The notes beneath the pieces are model-generated. The model made no database searches and was not told the origin of the DNA. It saw only the letters and a program-made list of their open reading frames with translations. Position numbers and translations under genes: made by a program. Below are positions 1-7,053 of a stretch of DNA of 52,141 nt, in pieces. Location: contig JAIEOU010000006.1 in assembly GCA_019750255.1 (NCBI GenBank), positions 1 through 52,141 on the forward strand, given 5' to 3'. This DNA is from Patescibacteria group bacterium (GTDB taxonomy: Bacteria > Patescibacteriota > Minisyncoccia > Phycocordibacterales > UBA918). Position 1 is the first letter of the stretch, and every line of letters begins with the position of its first letter.

Positions 1-95
1 GACATTAAACTGGGAGACACCAGAAGAATCGTTTGCTAAACTATTTGGTATTAGTGCAGTTGGGGTTTGAGTCTAAGATTTCAAAGGTTGACTGC
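1..95 (+). mobile_element. Right end of an IS30-family insertion sequence (partial)
   Basis: The window opens inside the 3' end of a transposase reading frame (stop at 68-70). The next bases are probably the right terminal inverted repeat of the element. The family is inferred from the last 22 residues of the protein. The outer boundary at about 95 is a guess, because the left end and the target duplication are outside the window. Confidence 0.5.
2..70 (+). CDS. IS30-family transposase, C-terminal 22 residues (5' partial)
   Basis: Reading frame 2 is open from the left edge to a TGA at 68-70. It encodes a tail with the motif LNWETPEESFAKLF. IS30-family integrase-core transposases end in the same way: an R-P-R-K-x-L-x-[WY]-x-T-P-x-E-x-F segment followed by a short hydrophobic tail. 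The catalytic DDE residues lie upstream of the window, so activity cannot be judged. The assignment rests on one short motif, but that motif is characteristic and sits exactly at the C-terminus as expected. It is the only mobile-element trace in the window. Confidence 0.65.
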   Translation, partial: TLNWETPEESFAKLFGISAVGV

Positions 96-116
96 GCAAA
101 TCATTTATTTTATAGT
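88..116 (+). promoter_or_regulatory. Sigma-70-type promoter for the small membrane protein
   Basis: A -35 box TTGACT (88-93) and a -10 box TATAGT (111-116) are separated by exactly 17 bases, each matching the consensus at 5 of 6 positions. Transcription would start near 123 and give a leader of about 47 bases. The -35 box lies only 18 bases after the transposase stop, so it may be part of the insertion-sequence end. Confidence 0.65.
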
Positions 117-169
117 AATAGAGTACATACCCTTCCACTAGAGGCACCACACATTGAAAGGATTGCGCC

Positions 170-430
170 GTGTATGATGTCGAAACCTACTGGCTGGTCT
201 GGCTCGTTATGTTCCTCTGCGGCGCCGTCTATGCCGCTCACAACCACATCACCCGAATGAGGAGAGTGAATAAGTACACCTCGTCCGTGAACTCACTTCG
301 ACCCGATGAACTGGATCGGCTCTTTATGAGCTTAGGCCCGTTTTATTTCGCTCTAATCATTGCTTTTTGCGGCCTTGTTCTCTTATTCTTCTCGACCATC
401 AATATCTTGAATATCTTGATGAACTCCTGA
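170..430 (+). CDS. Small two-helix membrane protein, function unknown
   Basis: This 86-residue protein starts with GTG. A Shine-Dalgarno-like GAAAGGA at 156-162 sits 7 bases upstream and decides this start. Two hydrophobic segments are visible: about residues 8-24 (from WLVWLVMFLCGAVYAA) and about 54-73 (FYFALIIAFCGLVLLFF). They are joined by a polar loop rich in Arg, Asn and Ser, so both ends probably lie on the same side of the membrane. It has its own promoter (88-116) and an intrinsic terminator (452-484), which is good support for a real single-gene unit. It is the only complete gene on the + strand. No family was recognised. Confidence 0.7.
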   Translation: MYDVETYWLVWLVMFLCGAVYAAHNHITRMRRVNKYTSSVNSLRPDELDRLFMSLGPFYFALIIAFCGLVLLFFSTINILNILMNS

Positions 431-451
431 GAGACCTCCCCTTCCCCACTT

Positions 452-484
452 GGGCCATTCGCATCTGCGAGGCCCTTTCTTTAT
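452..484 (+). terminator. Intrinsic terminator after the small membrane protein
   Basis: GGGCC (452-456) pairs with GGCCC (471-475), and inside it TCGCA pairs with TGCGA around a two-base loop. A T-rich tail (TTTCTTT) follows on the + strand. The - strand side has no T-run, so it serves the + strand gene ending at 430. Confidence 0.7.
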
Positions 485-491
485 ATGCGTT

Positions 492-1460
492 TTAACACTC
501 AGCCGTTTCGATCAAGTGTTTGATGAGTTGTTTAAGGTCGCCGCCAACGGCCTTCATGGCTTTTGGAAAAAGCGACTCGGCGGTGAGGCCAGGCAATGTG
601 TTTACTTCGAGAAAATAAGGTCGGCCGTCACGCAGAATAAAATCGCTGCGGGAGTACTGGGAAAGACCGAGCTCGTCGTGTACGAAGCGGGCAATCTCTT
701 CAATCTGCGCCTTCTCGTGGTAGGTGAAGCGGGCGGGGCAGATTTCTTGAGTAGCGCCATTGTACTTAACCTCGGCGTTAAAGAAGCCGGCGGCATCAGG
801 AGGAATGATTTCCACCACCGGTAGCGCATAAATGCGTTCGCCACGGTAACCCTCAAGCACGCCGCAGGTCGCTTCCCGGCCGCGAATAAACTCTTCCACC
901 ATTACCTCTCCAGACTGCTTGAGCGCATCTTCAAGTGCTTGCGGGAGCAGGGCTGCGTCGCGGACGAACATGGTGCCGACGGATGATCCACTAGCGATTG
1001 GCTTGATGATGTACTGTGGGCCAAAATCACTCGCGATAGCACGGGCGGTTTCAATAACATCGGTGACGTCGTTCTGTGAAAGCTGCTGGTGCTTGGCCAT
1101 TTTGATGCCGTGGCTTTCTAGTGCCCGCTTGGTCAGAATTTTATTAAATGCCACAGCTGACGGAAACGAGCGACTGCCGGTAAAAGGAATGCGGTGACGC
1201 TCAAAAATCTTTTGTACTGTACCGTCTTCGCCGTAAGCGCCATGGAGAGCGAGAAAGGCCACGTCGATGCCGTTTATAAGCTGCTCGGGGTTACGGACAA
1301 AGCCCTGGTCGAGCCATTCGCCCTGACGGGTGATAATAATATCTTTGACCATGTAGCCGAGCTCGGAAAGCGCCGCAATTGCAGCCGCACCGGTAATCAT
1401 AGAAACATCATACTCGGCACTGGGGCCGCCACGTAAAACCGCAACGCGTTTATGGCTCAT
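492..1460 (-). CDS. ddl: D-alanine--D-alanine ligase
   Basis: ATP-grasp enzyme that joins two D-alanines into the dipeptide used for peptidoglycan precursors in the cytoplasm. The 322-residue length is normal for the family. The N-terminal glycine-rich loop (RGGPSAEYDVS), the central ATP-binding segment with KPIASGSSVG, and the C-terminal metal/ligand motif EVNTLPGLT are all present. The start codon overlaps the uvrC stop by 4 bases (ATGA), so the two genes are probably translationally coupled and co-transcribed. No other mur or ddl gene is nearby. The assignment is secure. Whether the organism makes its own D-alanine cannot be seen here. Confidence 0.93.
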   Translation of the reverse strand: MSHKRVAVLRGGPSAEYDVSMITGAAAIAALSELGYMVKDIIITRQGEWLDQGFVRNPEQLINGIDVAFLALHGAYGEDGTVQKIFERHRIPFTGSRSFPSAVAFNKILTKRALESHGIKMAKHQQLSQNDVTDVIETARAIASDFGPQYIIKPIASGSSVGTMFVRDAALLPQALEDALKQSGEVMVEEFIRGREATCGVLEGYRGERIYALPVVEIIPPDAAGFFNAEVKYNGATQEICPARFTYHEKAQIEEIARFVHDELGLSQYSRSDFILRDGRPYFLEVNTLPGLTAESLFPKAMKAVGGDLKQLIKHLIETAEC

Positions 1461-2734
1461 GTGGAAAGTATATCACGCGTCTTTTTGGGTGTCGGGGTGA
1501 GCTGTGCGCGACCGCGGATAAGGCGATGGAAGGCAATCGAGAAGCGATGTGCTTCAGCATTGGCATGCAGAATTTCGAGCTTGTGTAGATTAATTAATGT
1601 TTTATTTCCTAAAATATCTTTAGGCTTATGACGTTCGTCTTTTAAAACGGCTACCACCGGAATTGCCAGATTAGTCTCGCTAATAGTCCGCTCAGCACTA
1701 TTCACTTGCGCTGTTCCGCCATCCACCACAATGAGCTGCGGCAGAGGCCACTCTGGGTGTTGGAGTCGGCGAGAAAGAAGTTCGCGCAAAGCAGCGGGAT
1801 CGTTGGCGTCTTGAAGAGACTTAATGGTGAACTTTCGGTAGTCACTTTTCTTGAGTTGACCGTCCTCAATCACTGTCATTACCCCTACCATATTCTTTCC
1901 ACCCATGTGTGCTACATCGTATGCTTCGATTCGGAAGGCTCCACCACCGGCAAAGCGTTCGCTGTCGTATTTAATAAGCGCGACATCTTCGATGTGAGTA
2001 AGCGCGAAGATGCGTCGTTTGCACATGTTAGCTTCCTCAAATCGTTCGATCTTGGCAAGCGCCTTCATCTCGCGTTCGAGTTCTCGTATCAGCTCGGGCT
2101 TCTTGCCCTGAAACAGAAGCTTGATGTGACGGATGGTTCGAACATACTCGGCATGTTCATGGGCTTCCGGGTAAAGGCCAATCTGACGATTGAAGTCGAT
2201 TTTCCCGCGCTCGAGCTTGGTACGCTCCTCCCCTACCGGAATCGGTGTGTCGTAGAAACGGAATATTTTTCGAACGATCTTAAGGGCTTCTCGAAACAGC
2301 TGCCCACTCGGGAAGGGGCCAAAATGGTACTGAATGTCATTCGTTTCAAACCGTTCGTGCAAGTCTTTGCCGCGAATCACAAGCACCCTGGGCCACTGTT
2401 CCTTCGTAATCACGAGGTGGTTGTAGCTCTTGTCGTCTTTACTGCGCGTGTTGCAGCGTGGCTTATGAGTGCGAATGAGGTTTGTTTCTAGAATGAGCGC
2501 CTCGAGCACAGAGTCGGTCGCCGTCCATTCGATACTCACGGCATCGGTCACCATGTTTTCGATCAGCTGACTGCGCTTTTCTTTCAGGTCAGGCGCAAAG
2601 TAGCTGCGTACCCGGTGTTTGAGCGAAGTGGCCTTTCCAATATAGAGCAACTTTTTTTGTGGCCCAAAGAAAAAGTACACCCCAGGGGTGGCGGGCATGT
2701 CTTTATAGGTGGCTTTGTATTCATCAAATGTCAT
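1457..2734 (-). CDS. uvrC: Excinuclease ABC subunit C, lacking the C-terminal HhH region
   Basis: UvrC makes the two incisions flanking a lesion once UvrAB has marked it. Visible in order are a GIY-YIG nuclease domain (GVYFFFG...LYIGKA, residues about 18-40), a UVR interaction segment (about residues 205-240), and the RNase H-like 3D domain with YDVAH, VDGG and AHRFSIAFHR. The protein then stops at 425 residues instead of about 600. The tandem helix-hairpin-helix DNA-binding region is absent. The stop overlaps ddl by ATGA, so this looks like natural shortening, not a frameshift. The ATG at 2734 is preferred over an upstream TTG at 2773, because that TTG forms part of a -35 box. Catalytic residues appear intact. 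Confidence 0.9.
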   Translation of the reverse strand: MTFDEYKATYKDMPATPGVYFFFGPQKKLLYIGKATSLKHRVRSYFAPDLKEKRSQLIENMVTDAVSIEWTATDSVLEALILETNLIRTHKPRCNTRSKDDKSYNHLVITKEQWPRVLVIRGKDLHERFETNDIQYHFGPFPSGQLFREALKIVRKIFRFYDTPIPVGEERTKLERGKIDFNRQIGLYPEAHEHAEYVRTIRHIKLLFQGKKPELIRELEREMKALAKIERFEEANMCKRRIFALTHIEDVALIKYDSERFAGGGAFRIEAYDVAHMGGKNMVGVMTVIEDGQLKKSDYRKFTIKSLQDANDPAALRELLSRRLQHPEWPLPQLIVVDGGTAQVNSAERTISETNLAIPVVAVLKDERHKPKDILGNKTLINLHKLEILHANAEAHRFSIAFHRLIRGRAQLTPTPKKTRDILST

Positions 2735-2744
2735 TTTATACGGC

Positions 2745-2773
2745 AGTATACGTACGGGTTCGATACATCGCAA
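2745..2773 (-). promoter_or_regulatory. Promoter of uvrC-ddl
   Basis: On the - strand, TTGCGA (2773-2768) and TATACT (2750-2745) are 17 bases apart. The -10 box ends only 10 bases before the ATG at 2734, so transcription should start about 3 bases before the ATG, giving a nearly leaderless mRNA. No Shine-Dalgarno sequence is seen. Bases 2774-3007 contain no other recognisable gene, only a short inverted repeat (TGCAGT/ACTGCA, 2990-3007) just after the uvrA stop. Confidence 0.55.
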
Positions 2774-3007
2774 ACGCTTGTGTCAGGCTCGATCTGTATC
2801 ACCTATGTTTATTTTTCGCCGTCTACTGGTGCTGATGCCTCCTGTTTAAAGGCTCGAGATGTACCAATGCTTCTTTTTGTATGGGCGACGTTACGGAATC
2901 AACTACGGTCTATCGCTCAACGTGAAGCTCTTTGGATGATGGTGTGTCGACGTGAGTGTCCCGGTCAGCAGTAGTCGGTAATGTATCACTGCAGTCTCTC
3001 TACTGCA

Positions 3008-5662
3008 CTAGTTTTCTAAAATCTTTGCCAGATAACGTCCTGTATAAGACTTATCAATGCGCGCAACTTCTTCAGGAGTACCTTTGGCCACGATATCCCC
3101 TCCCCCACGGCCACCTTCAGGTCCGATATCAATAATGTAGTCGGCACACTTTACGAGGTCGAGGTTGTGCTCGATAACCATTACAGTGTTGCCTTTATTC
3201 ACCAATTCCTGAAGGATTTCAATCAGTTTCTTTACATCCTCGTAGTGGAGACCAATCGTTGGCTCATCGAGCAAATACATCGTCTTTTGCGTGTGAGGCT
3301 TATAGAGTTCTGAAGCAATTTTTACTCGCTGCGCTTCACCTCCAGAAAGCGTGGTGGCGCTTTGGCCTAACTTCAAATACCCGAGGCCTACGTTAAGTAG
3401 GCTGTGCAAGCGTTCTTGAACCGAAGGTACGTCGATAAAGAATTGATGCGCTTCTTCGAGGGTCATATTCAGTACCTCGTCGATATCTTTCTTCTTGTAG
3501 GTTACTTCAAGCGTTTCCTTGGTAAAGCGCTTTCCGTCACAGACGTCACAGGTAACGTACACCGTCGGAAGGAAGTGCATTTCGACAGCTATCTCGCCAT
3601 TACCCTGGCAGGCCTCACAGCGACCACCCTTCACATTGAAACTAAAGCGGCCAGGTTTCCAACCACGTGCCCGCGCTTCACCCGAGGCAGCAAATAAGTC
3701 CCGTATGTGCGTAAATGCCCCCGTATACGTCGCCGGGTTACTACGCGGAGTGCGGCCGATCGGAGACTGATCAATGAGCACCGAGCGACCAATGTACTCA
3801 GTGCCGGTAAAACTTGCGCAGTTATAGGTGTGAGGGGTACGGTGACGCTTTTCTAAACGAGACTTCAAGTTACGGTCAACAATTTCGTACATGAAGGTTG
3901 ACTTACCTGATCCCGATACTCCTGTTACGCAAATAAGGCGACCAAGCGGAATGTCGACGTTAAGGTTTTTAATATTAAAGGCCTTGCCACCACGGACCTT
4001 GATACTACCGCGCTCAGCTTCGCGCCGATGCGGTACGGGGATACGCTTGGTACCACGCAAATAATCGAGGGTTACCGAACCGGATGGATTTTTTTGGGCG
4101 TCGAGTAGCGGTTGTAGGAATCCCGACACAACAATATTTCCGCCATGCACCCCTGCCCCGGGACCCACATCAATGATGTAGTCGGCAGCATAAATGGTGT
4201 CCTCATCGTGCTCTACCACAATGATGGTGTTGCCTAAGTCGCGCAGGTCCTGAAGCGTTTTAATCAGGCGATCATTATCGCGCTGATGCAGTCCAATCGT
4301 CGGTTCGTCGAGCACATACAGAGCTCCCACAAGACCAGAACCCAGCTGTGAAGCGAGTCGGATGCGCTGCGCTTCTCCACCAGAGAGCGTATTGGCTCGT
4401 CGATCAAGCGTGAGGTATTCAATACCGACATTATTCATAAACTCGAGGCGCTCGATAACTTCACGCAGCGCCGGCCACGCAATATCCTGTTGTTTTTTTG
4501 TGAGTTCTAGACTCGCGATAAAGGCGGTCGCTTCCTTAACCGTCATGGCGGTAAAGCCAACAATGTTCATTCCTAAATTCTTCTTACCATCGCCGCCCAA
4601 GTACACACGGAGCGCCTCCGGCCGCAGACGAGCGCCCTTACACGCCGGACAGGTGTCATTTTGAAAAATACCGACTACCCCAAGACCATTACATTCTGGA
4701 CACGCCCCGTATGGAGAATTGAAAGAGAAAAGACGTGGCTCAACTTCCGGAAAAGACGAGCCGTCAATGGGACAAATAAACTTAGCCGAAAGTGTTCGTT
4801 CAGTACCGTCCGGACTTTGTACCTTTACAAGACCATTAGCTTCCTTGAGTGCCATTTCTACCGCTTCAGATAAACGCTCACGCGAACCCTTAGGGTCATC
4901 AGAGAATTCACTGACGTAAATTTCGTCAACGAGAACATCAATATCATGACGTTGGGTTTTGGTCAGTTCAATCTTTTCCCGTAAGCGCTTAATCTGACCA
5001 TCGATCTTGACTACTTCGTAGCCTTTACCAAGGAGATCATAGAGGAGTTGGTAATACTCACCCTTCCGGCCTACGACAACGGGTGCAAAAATCGAAACTC
5101 GACCCTTAGAAAGTTCGATACCCATGACTTTCTCGGCATTTTTCTTGGCTGCAGACACTTCGCGGTCTTCGATTGATTTGAGCACAATGCCCAAGATCTC
5201 ATCTTGGGATAGCTTCTGAATCGGAACATCAGTATCGAGACAATAGGGCTGACCAACACGCGCATACAAAATGCGCAGGTAATCGTAAATTTCAGTAATC
5301 GTAGCAACGGTTGAGCGTGGGTTTCGCGAGGCGGACTTTTGGTCAATAGAAATTGCCGGAGATAAACCAGAAATTTCGTCTACATCTGGCTTTTGCATCT
5401 TATTCAGAAATTGTCGTGCATACGGGGAAAGGGATTCTACGTATCGACGTTGGCCTTCGGCAAAAATGGTGTCAAAGGCAAGTGACGACTTTCCGGAGCC
5501 TGAGGGGCCAGTTATGGCAATCATTGCCCCGCGTGGCATTTCTACGGTAACGTTTTTGAGATTGTGGGTGCGAGCACCACGCACAATAATCTTGCCGGCG
5601 TTTGCGCGCCCGCCATCTTCCTCCCACGATGTTTTAGTTTTTGGAGTTGGTTTTTTTGCCAC
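3008..5662 (-). CDS. uvrA: Excinuclease ABC subunit A
   Basis: Damage-recognition ATPase of nucleotide excision repair; it loads UvrB onto lesions. The protein has 884 residues, somewhat shorter than the usual 940 or so. The first ABC module has Walker A GPSGSGKS at residues 52-59; the second has GVSGSGKS and an LSGGEAQR signature. The C-terminal zinc finger (CEACQGNGE...CDVCDGKR) is complete. The first zinc site is not: the usual CPxC pair is CPID here (C297, D300), while the partner pair CPEC is kept. The start is GTG, encoded just after a candidate promoter (5696-5724). It lies between uvrC and the histidine kinase gene. Confidence 0.95.
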   Translation of the reverse strand: MAKKPTPKTKTSWEEDGGRANAGKIIVRGARTHNLKNVTVEMPRGAMIAITGPSGSGKSSLAFDTIFAEGQRRYVESLSPYARQFLNKMQKPDVDEISGLSPAISIDQKSASRNPRSTVATITEIYDYLRILYARVGQPYCLDTDVPIQKLSQDEILGIVLKSIEDREVSAAKKNAEKVMGIELSKGRVSIFAPVVVGRKGEYYQLLYDLLGKGYEVVKIDGQIKRLREKIELTKTQRHDIDVLVDEIYVSEFSDDPKGSRERLSEAVEMALKEANGLVKVQSPDGTERTLSAKFICPIDGSSFPEVEPRLFSFNSPYGACPECNGLGVVGIFQNDTCPACKGARLRPEALRVYLGGDGKKNLGMNIVGFTAMTVKEATAFIASLELTKKQQDIAWPALREVIERLEFMNNVGIEYLTLDRRANTLSGGEAQRIRLASQLGSGLVGALYVLDEPTIGLHQRDNDRLIKTLQDLRDLGNTIIVVEHDEDTIYAADYIIDVGPGAGVHGGNIVVSGFLQPLLDAQKNPSGSVTLDYLRGTKRIPVPHRREAERGSIKVRGGKAFNIKNLNVDIPLGRLICVTGVSGSGKSTFMYEIVDRNLKSRLEKRHRTPHTYNCASFTGTEYIGRSVLIDQSPIGRTPRSNPATYTGAFTHIRDLFAASGEARARGWKPGRFSFNVKGGRCEACQGNGEIAVEMHFLPTVYVTCDVCDGKRFTKETLEVTYKKKDIDEVLNMTLEEAHQFFIDVPSVQERLHSLLNVGLGYLKLGQSATTLSGGEAQRVKIASELYKPHTQKTMYLLDEPTIGLHYEDVKKLIEILQELVNKGNTVMVIEHNLDLVKCADYIIDIGPEGGRGGGDIVAKGTPEEVARIDKSYTGRYLAKILEN

Positions 5663-5695
5663 AAGTAGTTCGAACCTATTACCTTAAATTGTTCT

Positions 5696-5724
5696 AGTAT
5701 AGCCTATTTACGGTCTTTTTTGAA
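5696..5724 (-). promoter_or_regulatory. Candidate promoter of uvrA
   Basis: On the - strand, TTCAAA (5724-5719) and TATACT (5701-5696) are 17 bases apart and overlap the 3' end of the kinase gene. Transcription would start near 5689 with a leader of about 27 bases. The -10 box is good; the -35 match is 4 of 6. Confidence 0.45.
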
Positions 5725-7044
5725 GCGCACCACTACGTGGGTCCCTACTCCCTTAATGGACTCAACGCCGATTGTGCCACCAAGTTGTTCGACCATGAGT
5801 TTGGTAATCCACATGCCAAGTCCACTGCCGGTGATGGTACTTGTGGCAGTATTGCCCACCCGAGAGAACGGAGCAAATAGTCGCTTCTGGTCATCGGCTG
5901 ACATGCCGGGACCGGTGTCGCGTATGCGCACCTCAACAGCTTGAGCCTCTTCCGTTACCGAAACGAAGATTGATCCGGCTTCGGTATACTTTATTGCGTT
6001 ACTTAGCAGATTGGTCACAATTTGTGTACATAGTTTTTCGTTGCTACTTAGTGTCATGGCCTCGGGAGCGTCGATGGTAAGCGACAGACGCTTTTCGCTT
6101 GCGCTCGACCTGAGCTCCTCTACTACGTCTCTAATTACCGAAACGATATCAGTAGGTGCAAGCGAGACAGTGCTTGTACCCGAACGGAGCTTCGTTACCT
6201 CGAGGTAGTCGCTTACGAGAGCGATGAGGCGAGCGGCCGAGCGTTTAATCTGATCAGCGTAGGTTCGGTATGACTGCGGTACGTCGGCAGCCTCTTCAAT
6301 CATGCTGGCGTACCCACGCAGCGCAGTGAGAGGCGCTCGCAGCTCGTGCACGATGGAACTCGTAAATAACTCATGCTCGCGCAGTGCCTCTTGGCTATGT
6401 TTCCACCGGGCCTTGTAATCAATTTGCCGTGCGCTCCAGTAGGCGAAGGCTAGCAAAAAGAGCACTACAAAGCAAAGTAGTACATAGGTGCCCCAGAGGT
6501 GGTTAGCGAAGCGAGCGTCGTGTGCGGCGCGGGAGTGCTCAGAATATATGTAATATCTGTTTTCCGTAGTTTCAACTGCTCGATAGACCCGCCAACGTCG
6601 TTCGCCATTGGATTCTACTTCAAAGATAAACGATTCGCCGGGTTTCGTGAGAGATACTCGGTAGAGTTCGTCGCTCTTTACCACCAACCCTCCGGTTGTT
6701 CCATCCGGCGCAGTGTGGAATACCAAACCGTCCACCCCTTCTTTTACAACCGTCAGGGTACGGATGTCGCTGTGCTCTAGCGGTAGAGCGGTGATAATCC
6801 TTGACAGGAGTGCAGTGTTGGTTTCGTCGTTCAATAATACCTCCTCAACGACCGATTGAATGGTGGCGACACGTGACCGTTCCGTTCCAGTAGTGGTAAC
6901 AGTGGCGGTCTTGAGTACGCTCACGGTTGAGGAGAGAATTAAAAGCGGAAGCGCAATTGCCAGTACGGCCACGAACCACAACTCCGAGTGCTGACGCAAG
7001 TGCTGCCAGCCCCGAACAGTAAGTGTTACGGTGCGCCGAATCAT
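5704..7044 (-). CDS. Membrane sensor histidine kinase (no adjacent response regulator)
   Basis: 446 residues. A first membrane helix (about 23-44) and a second (about 187-203) flank an external sensing region of about 140 residues with no recognised domain. The cytoplasmic part has the HisKA phospho-acceptor motif HELRAPLTALRG (His233), then an HATPase domain with N-box NLLSNA (345-350), G1 box DTGPG (376-380) and G2 box GSGLGM (406-411). All residues needed for autophosphorylation appear present. It begins 9 bases after the stop of the 862-residue TSP3/Ig protein, so the two are probably one operon. No response regulator lies in the window, so its partner must be encoded elsewhere. Confidence 0.9.
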   Translation of the reverse strand: MIRRTVTLTVRGWQHLRQHSELWFVAVLAIALPLLILSSTVSVLKTATVTTTGTERSRVATIQSVVEEVLLNDETNTALLSRIITALPLEHSDIRTLTVVKEGVDGLVFHTAPDGTTGGLVVKSDELYRVSLTKPGESFIFEVESNGERRWRVYRAVETTENRYYIYSEHSRAAHDARFANHLWGTYVLLCFVVLFLLAFAYWSARQIDYKARWKHSQEALREHELFTSSIVHELRAPLTALRGYASMIEEAADVPQSYRTYADQIKRSAARLIALVSDYLEVTKLRSGTSTVSLAPTDIVSVIRDVVEELRSSASEKRLSLTIDAPEAMTLSSNEKLCTQIVTNLLSNAIKYTEAGSIFVSVTEEAQAVEVRIRDTGPGMSADDQKRLFAPFSRVGNTATSTITGSGLGMWITKLMVEQLGGTIGVESIKGVGTHVVVRFKKDRK

Positions 7045-7053
7045 AGTTTCGTT

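Noticed and set aside
2615-2974. 119-codon + strand frame over the uvrC 5' end and the gap beyond.
   Set aside because: Most of it is antisense to conserved UvrC codons, and its start lacks a ribosome binding site; treated as a shadow.
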